Positions 11,649 to 18,744 of a DNA stretch of 20,353 nt are shown here, one piece after another. How positions within the stretch are numbered: the stretch's first letter is position 1; each line of letters begins with the position of its first letter. Made by a program: the position numbers and the translations under genes. The notes under the pieces were generated by a model. The model made no database searches and was not told the DNA's origin. It was given only the letters and a program-made list of their open reading frames with translations. This stretch comes from a virus, in IMG/VR virus record IMGVR_UViG_3300025131_000550, positions 1 to 20,353 of that record; one strand, 5' to 3'.

Positions 11649-11874
11649 GGTAATCCTCTAGCACAACGACGCCATGGTTTCGTAGGTCGTGCATCCGGTT
11701 CATGTGATCGGCGTGTGCCTCATCAAGTTTGAAGTTCTCCATCTCCTCTTCGTAGCACTCGTCACATAACACCCCAAAACTCGGATCGGAGACGTTCTCG
11801 TCGTTGGGATTGAACACGCCCTCGCCGCAGTACGCGCAGCAAACGGATCCGGGCCACATTTTTTCAAAGCTCAT
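11638..11874 (-). CDS. Zn-binding acidic small protein
   Basis: A 78-residue protein with CAYCGEG at 13-19 and CDEC at 37-40, giving a four-Cys zinc site, followed by a long acidic helix (EEEMENFKLDEAHADHMNRM). The ATG directly follows the stop codon of the DUF6378-like gene, with GAGGAT six bases upstream. Its stop overlaps the polymerase start. I do not recognise the family. Immediate coupling with the polymerase gene suggests a replication accessory role, but this is only context. Confidence 0.65.
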   Translation of the reverse strand: MSFEKMWPGSVCCAYCGEGVFNPNDENVSDPSFGVLCDECYEEEMENFKLDEAHADHMNRMHDLRNHGVVVLEDYREK

Positions 11875-12186
11875 TTAAGAATCCTCACTGAACCCTAGAA
11901 TCTGGTTAAAGTTGTCCTCTCCTTCCCGGCACTCCAGCGCGACTCCGGAGTACCCTGCTCCATCGACGTAGTTGTCAGCATTGAACACGCCGGTTTTGCG
12001 TCGGGCTATTTTCATCAATTCCATCAGATTGGCTACATCTTCCGGTTTTAGCTCGTCAATATTGTACAGGTAGCCATTCCACAGCATGGCAATGTTCTTG
12101 TGGTTCTGATAAATGTCGCCGTAAGCTTCGGCGCGGTCGCCACCGACAAGTTCGGCAGCTTTCTCCAAGGCTTCCAGGGCTGGCAT
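11875..12186 (-). CDS. DUF6378-like phage protein
   Basis: A 103-residue protein. The pattern AAELVGGDRAEAYGDIYQN, then LKPEDVANLMELMKIARRK and NADNYVDGAGYSGVA, matches what I recall of the DUF6378 phage family, helical proteins without a proven function. The ATG follows the stop of the previous gene directly, with GGAGTG upstream inside that gene. Co-translation with the DUF7768-like gene is likely. Similar small proteins travel with phage nucleotide or replication genes. Confidence 0.7.
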   Translation of the reverse strand: MPALEALEKAAELVGGDRAEAYGDIYQNHKNIAMLWNGYLYNIDELKPEDVANLMELMKIARRKTGVFNADNYVDGAGYSGVALECREGEDNFNQILGFSEDS

Positions 12187-12537
12187 TTAGTCATCACTCC
12201 GTATTTTTCTGTGTTCGACAAAAATCGATAGGTGTTCCGCGAGGCTGATGCCCTTCTCCATGCCTGGGGAAATTCCAAGATCGGTGTATGCGACAACGGC
12301 ATTTGCCTTCTCGTACCACTCTGCGGACGCATCAAGACCCCGCGCTCGTTGAACTGGATCTTCGTCATCTAAGACCTGCGTGTACAGAAGGTGAAAAGCT
12401 ATAGGGGATTCCCCCCTAGACAAACTGTCTAGAAGACACTCGCGGGCATACTCTAGGTTGGCGTCAACATTTAGTCCTGCATACGGGCTCTCTAGGATCA
12501 CAAGCATACGCGGCACCGGCAGAAGTACGCGGCTCAT
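12187..12537 (-). CDS. DUF7768-like protein (deoxyribosyltransferase-like fold)
   Basis: A 116-residue protein. MLVILESPYAG near the N-terminus, then YARECLLDSLSRGESP, HLLYTQVLDD and YTDLGISPGMEKGI fit the DUF7768 pattern, related to nucleoside 2-deoxyribosyltransferase-like Rossmann folds. The substrate is unknown; a nucleotide or nucleoside ligand is plausible. The ATG overlaps the helicase stop (ATGA) and a G-rich ribosome site precedes it. A GTG three codons earlier is possible but less likely. Confidence 0.7.
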   Translation of the reverse strand: MSRVLLPVPRMLVILESPYAGLNVDANLEYARECLLDSLSRGESPIAFHLLYTQVLDDEDPVQRARGLDASAEWYEKANAVVAYTDLGISPGMEKGISLAEHLSIFVEHRKIRSDD

Positions 12538-14060
12538 ATTGCCCACCCCCGCTGTGAATCCTCGGGCATCTTCAAAACCAAATTCTTCTTGGTCCTTGTG
12601 ACGCCAACGTATAGCACGCGGTGAGCGTCATCGGGGTTTTTTTCCATTTCTTTCAAAGCTTTGCCGGACAAGTCCGTGAACAGTAGGACGTTATCCGCCT
12701 CTCCGCCTTTTGCACCGTGGATCGTGGACAGTCGGATCTTAGGCTTCTCAAAAATGTTGACGCCCCGGTTCAGCAGCGCCGTCGCATAGGCCCGGTCCTC
12801 GTCCTCAATCCGGTTCAGCACCACGTCCCACGTTGCGTCGGGTGCCTCCAAGCCAAAATGCGCCCGCAACGTGCCCAACGAAAACAGGTCTTGTTCGTCG
12901 GCACCTCCCAGCATCTTCTTAGCGCCGCGTTTTAATCGGCCACTACCGCTAGATATGTGGTCGTAAAGGTTGACCGCTTCCTTTAAAGACACTTCGTGGT
13001 GAGGTCTTTGCTGGAGGTAGTTCCAAGATCCGATAGCGTTGCGGACGTTCTGTTTGAGAGATGGAGCGCCCCGGCGTTCAAAAAAATCTCCGCTTGATTT
13101 GAGGTGTGCAGCCAGATCATCCAGCATGTAATTGGCCTGCGCCAGAACCAACCACTCTTGGTCAGTACCAAACGACACGCCCGTTTCGTCGTAAGTGCGT
13201 TGCACGCTCCCCTCAAATTCTCTCGGCAACCAGTCCTTCTTCTGCCTCTTGTGAATTCTGCGGACCACGGAATCTGCAACCCGGTGTACGCTTCGCGGTA
13301 TTCGGTAGGACTGAGTGAGGACTTCAGAGCCGCCGCCCAGTGTCACGAACCGGTCAATGTCCGCGCCTGCCCAACGGTAGATGCCTTGGTCATCATCGCC
13401 TGCGACGAACATGCGGTCGCTTCTGTCACTCAGGTGGTGCGCCACTTTCCACTGCAACGGCGTCAGATCTTGCGCCTCATCCAGAAACACGGTTTTCAAA
13501 AACGGAATGCTTCCGGGCCTCTCCGACAGTTCAACCATCATGTCGGTAAAATCTTTCAACCCATTGACGGCTTTGAAGCGCGTGTACTCGGAGTAGAGAT
13601 GCTCAAATTCATAGAACGGTATGGGTAGCTCGGTCTGGTTGTAGGCATACAGCGGACCTTCCAGAGAATTCCGGGCTAGGTCAATTGCGCGCATGATGGG
13701 GTTGTTGCTTTTCAGCAACACAAAACCGTCATCCGCTATGTGCTCATTGCCCGCCGAAGACAGGTCAATGCCCGTCTCGTTGCTAAAGTTCTTGAGGCCC
13801 CGGTCGCCCAAGACCTCGGCAGCGGTCATCCCCAGAACCTGGAAAGCCAGACTGTGGAGGGTGCGGAAAAACTGGAAATCTTTTTCCGGGTCCAGATTAA
13901 ATCTAGCAACAGCACGGTCCCGTGCTTCGTGGGCCGCTTTCCGCGTAAACGCAAAATAGCCAATCTCGTTCGGAGCCATCCCCCCTGCCAGCAGGGCATC
14001 GACCTGATTCAGAAGCGTGGTGGTTTTGCCGGTCCCGGGAGGCCCAAAATACCTAAACAT
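12534..14060 (-). CDS. UvrD/Rep-like SF1 DNA helicase
   Basis: A 508-residue SF1A helicase, shorter than UvrD (about 720). Walker A GPPGTGKTT is at 6-14, motif Ia YFAFTRKAA near 35-43, motif II DEAQD at 194-198, motif III GDDDQGIYRWAGAD at 221-234, motif IV QSYRIP at 250-255, motif V STIHGAKGGEAD at 445-456 and motif VI YVGVTRTK at 484-491. Such enzymes move 3'-5' on single strands and support replication or repair. The short length suggests reduced 1B/2B subdomains. The ATG overlaps the stop of the XRE gene by eight bases. In the operon it lies between primase and polymerase, consistent with fork unwinding. Confidence 0.9.
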   Translation of the reverse strand: MFRYFGPPGTGKTTTLLNQVDALLAGGMAPNEIGYFAFTRKAAHEARDRAVARFNLDPEKDFQFFRTLHSLAFQVLGMTAAEVLGDRGLKNFSNETGIDLSSAGNEHIADDGFVLLKSNNPIMRAIDLARNSLEGPLYAYNQTELPIPFYEFEHLYSEYTRFKAVNGLKDFTDMMVELSERPGSIPFLKTVFLDEAQDLTPLQWKVAHHLSDRSDRMFVAGDDDQGIYRWAGADIDRFVTLGGGSEVLTQSYRIPRSVHRVADSVVRRIHKRQKKDWLPREFEGSVQRTYDETGVSFGTDQEWLVLAQANYMLDDLAAHLKSSGDFFERRGAPSLKQNVRNAIGSWNYLQQRPHHEVSLKEAVNLYDHISSGSGRLKRGAKKMLGGADEQDLFSLGTLRAHFGLEAPDATWDVVLNRIEDEDRAYATALLNRGVNIFEKPKIRLSTIHGAKGGEADNVLLFTDLSGKALKEMEKNPDDAHRVLYVGVTRTKKNLVLKMPEDSQRGWAI

Positions 14061-14277
14061 CGTCGGACACCTTCATTGCGTCGAGTTCGTAGCCAAGAGC
14101 AGCTAGGATTGTTTCAACCTTGTATATGGATAACTGTCTGGGGACGTTGATGTTTTCGTACTCCGCGACAGTCCTCTGGCTCATAGACGCCCTGTGGGCT
14201 AACTCCGCCTGCGAGATCCCGGCCTGCGTTCGCAACTCCCGAAGAATCACACTCCAGTTCTGTGGTGCATTGCTCAA
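14053..14277 (-). CDS. XRE-family HTH regulator
   Basis: A 74-residue protein with a Cro/CI-type helix-turn-helix: LRTQAGISQAELAHRASMS then QRTVAEYENI, residues 15-43. The rest (LSIYKVETILAALGYELD) completes the five-helix fold. The start is a TTG overlapping the primase stop, with GGAGGAGG upstream in the primase gene. It has no separate oligomerisation domain. It could regulate the divergent promoters at 17241-17290 or other phage promoters. Its place inside the replication operon would give autoregulation of that operon. Confidence 0.85.
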   Translation of the reverse strand: MSNAPQNWSVILRELRTQAGISQAELAHRASMSQRTVAEYENINVPRQLSIYKVETILAALGYELDAMKVSDDV

Positions 14278-15815
14278 AACGGAACCTCCTCCTCGTCCTC
14301 AAACCGGGATTCAAATTCCTCGGTGACCTTGGCGAACGCCGGGATAGACCAGCAACGGACCACGCGGCCTTTTATTCGGAACTGCTCGGACTTGCCGTCG
14401 ATGTCGCGAAGGCGCTGCGCGATTTTGTTGCTCTTATACTCAAAAAACTTGTTTCGTTTCAGGAAAGCCTCAAAGTCTTTAAGCCGGAAGAATGTTCGTC
14501 CCTGTTCTTCGTCGGTCCATGGGCGGCGGAGCAGCATTTCTTCCTTGTCGAGCGCGGACTGCATGTGCGTCGAAAATTCCTCCAGCATGTCGTAGAACTG
14601 ACCGCGCAGTGACGTGTCATCGGAGGTCGAGATTACCGCCCCCTCCGTGTCTAGCATCTGACTCAAGAGGTTGTTCATCTGGGCTTCCCATGCCTGCCGT
14701 GTGATCGTTCGGGGCATGAAGTTTATTTGCTCCATGCAGAGGATCTGGAAGCGTGGTTGTTTTTGCAGTCCCTCGGTGTCCAGTTCGACCGGGCTCCCGT
14801 TCACGTCGAGGAACCAGAGCGGCGGCTCGGAATCGTATTTTCGCAGGTTCGCAACGCTGGGCGTGTTCGCTCCACCGCCAACGCCGTGCTTGCGGCTACG
14901 GCACAGATCCCGGTTGCAAAAATTGCAGACTGGCTGGTCGGCACACTTGTACTGGTAATCTTTTTTCTTCACCTGATCCGCAACCACGTTGACCTCTTTC
15001 AGGTCTAGGGCGGGCTCCATGATTGTCTGGTTGTAGTCGAGGATCTTCGTTTCCCATTCGTCGGGGTAGGATTTGCGGAGGTACACTCCCAGATTGAACA
15101 GGCCGTTGTTCCGGGTACCCTGCGGAAAGCCCTGCCGCATTAGAGCCTGTAAGCACGGTGGACCATCCTTGAGTCTCTGATCGACCTCCGGGGCCTCAAC
15201 GCTTAAAAGTTCGTCTAAATTCTGTTCGCTGATGGCGGAAGCTTCCGCAAGGTCGAGAAACTCGTCCAACGTGGCCGCGCTGCCGTCCTCCTTGACGGCA
15301 TACCGCAAGCCGTTCTCTTGGTCGAAGTACGGCAAGTTCAGAAAGTTGCCGTTGTCCCCGCGCTCCAAAACCAGCTTTATCTGCTTGGGGAAAATCTCGC
15401 AGCCGCCAAACCCTATCTCGGATGCAATCTCTTTTAATTTAAGCTGGACCTTTTCGGCCTCTACTAACTCATTGAAAAACAAATAAATATGCGCCCCGCC
15501 TGATTTGCTTCTGCAAACCACCATTGGGAGGGCCAGCTTTTTGATCGTGGAAATTATCTGGATGTGGTCCAGGGGGTACTGGTCAACGTCAATTGCACCC
15601 CACCGGCATAAATTCTCCTCGTTAATTGGCACAACACCAATGCTCATCTCACCGCTCAGGTGGGATTCAAACGTGTCGGCGGTCCGTGGTTCGTGGATGA
15701 ATTTGTATTTGCCTTTGACCTTCCCCCGCGCATCCTTGTTGGTGAGGTCGAGGGCCCCGTATGCCCGGTTCAATCCACGGAACAGCCGTGCGAATCTGTT
15801 TACTTGCTCCTGCAT
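14274..15815 (-). CDS. AEP-superfamily DNA primase
   Basis: A 513-residue protein. AEP motifs: GAIDVDQYP with D76 and D78 (metal binding), SKSGGAHIYLFF with H109, and IFPKQIKLVLERGDNGNFLNLPYF (141-164). The set resembles the primase domain found in TOTE-type and phage systems. A Cys cluster (C291, C297, C300, C305, ending CRSRKHG) looks like a PriCT-type metal site. The C-terminus is acidic and ends EEEVPF, like SSB tails. The ATG at 15813-15815 has no close ribosome site; a G-rich candidate lies beyond a hairpin at 15823-15845. The role is primer synthesis, possibly primase-polymerase activity. Confidence 0.8.
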   Translation of the reverse strand: MQEQVNRFARLFRGLNRAYGALDLTNKDARGKVKGKYKFIHEPRTADTFESHLSGEMSIGVVPINEENLCRWGAIDVDQYPLDHIQIISTIKKLALPMVVCRSKSGGAHIYLFFNELVEAEKVQLKLKEIASEIGFGGCEIFPKQIKLVLERGDNGNFLNLPYFDQENGLRYAVKEDGSAATLDEFLDLAEASAISEQNLDELLSVEAPEVDQRLKDGPPCLQALMRQGFPQGTRNNGLFNLGVYLRKSYPDEWETKILDYNQTIMEPALDLKEVNVVADQVKKKDYQYKCADQPVCNFCNRDLCRSRKHGVGGGANTPSVANLRKYDSEPPLWFLDVNGSPVELDTEGLQKQPRFQILCMEQINFMPRTITRQAWEAQMNNLLSQMLDTEGAVISTSDDTSLRGQFYDMLEEFSTHMQSALDKEEMLLRRPWTDEEQGRTFFRLKDFEAFLKRNKFFEYKSNKIAQRLRDIDGKSEQFRIKGRVVRCWSIPAFAKVTEEFESRFEDEEEVPF

Positions 15816-15822
15816 GGAAAAC

Positions 15823-15845
15823 GGGGGAGAGTTAACCCCTCCCCC
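15823..15845 (-). promoter_or_regulatory. hairpin in front of the primase start
   Basis: On the minus strand GGGGGAG is separated by nine bases from CTCCCCC, giving a 7-bp GC-rich stem just before GTTTTCC and the primase ATG. The only G-rich ribosome site is in the upstream arm. The hairpin could limit primase translation or act as a weak attenuator. Confidence 0.55.
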
Positions 15846-15853
15846 TACTCCGA

Positions 15854-16636
15854 TTAAAACGGCGTGTCTTCATCATCGGTCGTGTCTCTGTCCTCGTCAC
15901 GTTGATGACGGACATTGACCTGACCCGATTGAATGCTCTCCGCGAACAACTTGGCCTCCGCGTAGATCAACGGATCGCTGACCACGTCGCCTTTGCTGAT
16001 TTGCCAGCCGTGCCAGCTTCCATTCTTGTTTTCCTCGGAAACCGTTTCCAGCAACCACGTGTACGCAAACCGGGGAGGAGTGAACAAGTTCCCCTTCTGG
16101 TCCTTCATTTTCAGGCTCCGCATCGCGGAGTTCCACTGCTTCGACTTTTTGAATTGTGTCGATTTCATGGGCAGGAGGGCCTGCTGCGTGATTCCGTCTT
16201 CGTCTATGATCAAGACGTAATGCTGTGCCGTGCGCTCAAGGTAACGGCCATTGCCTCCGACAACGTAATCTTTGTTGTCTTCCCCCCTTTCGGTCTGGGG
16301 AATGGTATCACCCGCACTGTAAATCTGGTGAGGTGCGCCAGACCCGGTGCCCCGGGGCTCCCACTCAATGTACTGGAGGTTATACGCGCAGTTGATGACG
16401 GTCACCCCGTCCTTGCCCCTCACGACATCCTTGGTGACGGTGTTGTAGATGTCGCCGGGCTTGGCGTCGCCCAGATCGTCCAACTCGTCGGACATTTTCT
16501 GCAAGACCTTCAGGAAGGGGATTGCGAGGTCCTCGGACCCGAGATTATTGACGCCAACGCCCGCGTCGGCGGCGAACATGTCCTCGGACATTACCGCAAG
16601 CTTTGCTTGCTTCTTTTTTGCTACTGCTCTAGCCAT
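15854..16636 (-). CDS. probable single-stranded DNA-binding protein
   Basis: A 260-residue protein. The core runs from SEDLAIPFLKVLQ through INCAYNLQYIEWEPRGTG, GRYLERTAQHYVLI, MKSTQFKKSKQWNSAM and PPRFAYTWLLETV. The C-terminus is very acidic and ends TDDEDTPF, close to the DDDIPF tip of E. coli SSB, used there to recruit partners. Uncharacterised phage proteins with this pattern are seen next to primase and polymerase genes. ssDNA binding is therefore likely but not proven. The start at 16634-16636 follows AAGAGG and the upstream stop by one base. It precedes the primase gene. Confidence 0.6.
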   Translation of the reverse strand: MARAVAKKKQAKLAVMSEDMFAADAGVGVNNLGSEDLAIPFLKVLQKMSDELDDLGDAKPGDIYNTVTKDVVRGKDGVTVINCAYNLQYIEWEPRGTGSGAPHQIYSAGDTIPQTERGEDNKDYVVGGNGRYLERTAQHYVLIIDEDGITQQALLPMKSTQFKKSKQWNSAMRSLKMKDQKGNLFTPPRFAYTWLLETVSEENKNGSWHGWQISKGDVVSDPLIYAEAKLFAESIQSGQVNVRHQRDEDRDTTDDEDTPF

Positions 16637-16637
16637 C

Positions 16638-17213
16638 TTATTTTTTCCTCTTGATAGTTGCTCGTTGTGAGATGAAAGCTCCAAATAAATCAAGCGGGAT
16701 GGAGTCGCCCGCTTCTACCCGCTCCCGAAGCCACGCCCTCAAAGTCATTGGTTCGACTTTTTCTGCTTGGTTGGGAGCGAAACCTCGTGAACCGCACAAG
16801 TCCACGAACTGTCTTGCAACATCATCTTCTCCGCGACCAAACGTTACGGTCACGTTGTTTTTGACGATATCACCAAAGTCGTGGTCGCGCAGCCATTGGA
16901 AAGCCTCCTGCCTGCGGTCTCTTGGAATCGAAGCTGCAAAAATAGGCTTGACTGCAATTTCGCTGCCGTCTTTTAACGTAAACTTTTCGAGGCCCATAAC
17001 TTCCAGTGCCTCGGGCAGTTGCTCGTCAGTGATTTTATGCAGGGCCTTTTTAGCGTCTTTCATCTGACGCTCGGCGTCGGCCAACTTTATTTCCAACTCG
17101 GCAGCTTCATTTGCCAGACGCGCCACTGCGTCAAGCTTGCCTTCTTCCAGTTGGTCTAGCTGATCGGTTCTCGTACCGGAATCAGCGGCCATTTGAGATA
17201 GTAAATCGTTCAT
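16638..17213 (-). CDS. conserved phage coiled-coil protein, first gene of replication operon
   Basis: A 191-residue protein. The N-terminal half (about 25-75) is a strong coiled coil (LANEAAELEIKLADAERQMKDAKKAL). The second half reads MGLEKFTLKDGSEIAVKP, SIPRDRRQEAFQWLRDHDFGD and KNNVTVTFGRGEDD and ends in a basic tail. This layout recurs in phage genomes next to ssDNA-binding and primase genes as an uncharacterised family. The start at 17211-17213 is set by GAGG seven bases upstream. A promoter lies about 50 bp before it, so it opens the long operon. A replication or recombination accessory role is likely. Confidence 0.7.
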   Translation of the reverse strand: MNDLLSQMAADSGTRTDQLDQLEEGKLDAVARLANEAAELEIKLADAERQMKDAKKALHKITDEQLPEALEVMGLEKFTLKDGSEIAVKPIFAASIPRDRRQEAFQWLRDHDFGDIVKNNVTVTFGRGEDDVARQFVDLCGSRGFAPNQAEKVEPMTLRAWLRERVEAGDSIPLDLFGAFISQRATIKRKK

Positions 17214-17240
17214 CCTTAGTCCTCGTTCGTTCATCGGCGG

Positions 17241-17269
17241 TTGACTTGACCGTCGAATATGTTTATATG
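17241..17269 (+). promoter_or_regulatory. divergent promoter of the SNF2 helicase unit
   Basis: TTGACT (17241-17246), 17 bp, then TATATG (17264-17269), about 35 bp before the helicase ATG. The -35 is good, the -10 fair. It faces the replication operon promoter with overlapping -10 boxes. TTGACTTGACC gives a second, overlapping TTGAC. Confidence 0.55.
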
Positions 17270-17290
17270 GGTATTACGCAGACGATGCAA
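17262..17290 (-). promoter_or_regulatory. promoter of the replication operon
   Basis: On the minus strand TTGCAT (17285-17290), 17 bp, then TATAAA (17262-17267). It lies about 50 bp before the first gene of the operon. Its -10 box overlaps the -10 box of the opposing plus-strand promoter, so both cannot be occupied at once. Confidence 0.7.
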
Positions 17291-17304
17291 GAGAAATCTC
17301 ACCC

Positions 17305-18744
17305 ATGCCCGAATTTAATTTTAAAACCACCCCATACGAGCACCAGCGGGAGGCGTTCGACGCCAGTTGCGACACCGAGAACTACGCCCTTCTTATGGAC
17401 ATGGGGACCGGAAAAACAAAGGTTTGCATTGATACAATTGGATACAATTACGAGAGCGGGAAAATTAATCTGGCGGTCATAGTTGCCCCCAAAGGCGTTA
17501 TTGCAAACTGGATTGGCGAGATCTCGGCGCACCTCCCTGACCGGATAGACCACGAAGTGGTGTTGTGGAAGCCCAGCCTGACCAAGGCAAAACGAAAAGA
17601 GCTTACTGATTTATCACAGCCCGTTGGGAAGTTGAAGTTTTTGTTGATGAATATTGAGGCGTTTTCTACCAAAAAAGGTGTCGATGTCGCGGAGTTTTTT
17701 GTAAAGAAATTCAAGGCCTGCATGGTTGTAGATGAGTCCACTACAATAAAGAACAGGCGCGCAAAGAGGACAAAGGCCGTGTGTGACGTGGGCCGTGGCG
17801 CGGTAACGAAGCGAATTCTAACGGGCTCACCGGTCACCAAATCTCCCATGGACTTGTACAGCCAAATGGATTTTCTGTCCCCGGAAATCTTGGGGTTCAA
17901 AAGTTACTATGCGTTTCAAGGCCGGTATGCCGTGGTGCAGCGCAGGTCCATGGGCGCACACTCTTTTAACCAGATCTTAGGATTCCGCAGGCTGGACGAA
18001 CTCACCGAAAAATTACAAAACTTTTCTTACCGCGTTCGCAAGGAAGAGTGTTTAGATCTTCCGGAGAAGGTGTATGTACGCCGCTCGGTCGAACTGACGA
18101 AGGAACAGTCGGACGCTTACACACAAATGAAACACTTGGCGCTAGCCCGCTTGGAAAGCGGAGAACTTGCGACAACCCAAAATGTTCTGACGCAGATAAT
18201 GCGCCTGCAACAAATCTGTCTGGGTCACTTGACAGACGACGAAGGTGAAACGCACCCGGTCAAATCAAACAGACTTGGTGAACTTTTAAACATTGTCGAA
18301 GAGATACAGGGCAAGGCAATCATATGGGCGACATGGACCCGGGACATTCGCGCGATTGCCGAGGCCCTGCGCGACCGCTTTAGCGTACAAGCGGTCGCAA
18401 CGCTCCACGGGGAAACCCCTGATTCAGAACGCCAACAAGTCGTGGGATCTTTCCAGGACCGGCATTCCGAATTACGTTTCCTCGTGGGGCACCCTAAAAC
18501 CGGCGGATACGGATTGACTTTGACCGCTGCAAACACGGTGATTTATTTCTCCAACAGCTATGATCTAGAGCTACGGTTGCAGTCAGAAGACCGCGCCCAC
18601 CGCATAGGTCAGAAGAACAACGTGACTTATATCGATCTGATATCGCCAAAGACTATAGACGAAAAGGTTGTGGATGCCTTGCGAAACAAGATCCGGATTG
18701 CCGACACAGTGCTTGGGGAGGATGCGAGAGAATGGCTGAAATAG
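17305..18744 (+). CDS. SNF2-like SF2 helicase
   Basis: A 479-residue protein with both RecA-like domains. YEHQREAF near residue 11, Walker A DMGTGKTK (32-39), motif Ib region VIVAPKGVIANW, motif II VDES (142-145), motif III TGSP (173-176), motif V region HPKTGGYGLTL (396-406) and motif VI QSEDRAHRIGQ (426-436). The DES variant and QxxxRxHRxGQ are typical of compact phage SNF2-type proteins, which remodel DNA or branched structures at the fork. It has no accessory domain. The ribosome site is weak (AAGAGA). It is the first gene of the plus-strand unit, divergent from the replication operon. Confidence 0.9.
   Translation: MPEFNFKTTPYEHQREAFDASCDTENYALLMDMGTGKTKVCIDTIGYNYESGKINLAVIVAPKGVIANWIGEISAHLPDRIDHEVVLWKPSLTKAKRKELTDLSQPVGKLKFLLMNIEAFSTKKGVDVAEFFVKKFKACMVVDESTTIKNRRAKRTKAVCDVGRGAVTKRILTGSPVTKSPMDLYSQMDFLSPEILGFKSYYAFQGRYAVVQRRSMGAHSFNQILGFRRLDELTEKLQNFSYRVRKEECLDLPEKVYVRRSVELTKEQSDAYTQMKHLALARLESGELATTQNVLTQIMRLQQICLGHLTDDEGETHPVKSNRLGELLNIVEEIQGKAIIWATWTRDIRAIAEALRDRFSVQAVATLHGETPDSERQQVVGSFQDRHSELRFLVGHPKTGGYGLTLTAANTVIYFSNSYDLELRLQSEDRAHRIGQKNNVTYIDLISPKTIDEKVVDALRNKIRIADTVLGEDAREWLK

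Noticed and set aside
12665-12676. Another GGACAAGTCC dyad
   Set aside because: It lies within the helicase gene and is explained by codons for Asp-Leu-Ser; not near a promoter.
12187-14277. XRE regulator plus neighbour as a toxin-antitoxin pair
   Set aside because: The neighbours are a primase and a helicase, both fitting a replication operon; no small toxin-like gene is adjacent.
15902-16654. 250-codon plus-strand open frame opposite the ssDNA-binding-like gene
   Set aside because: Shadow of the minus-strand gene; no recognisable protein pattern, promoter or ribosome site, and wrong strand for the operon.
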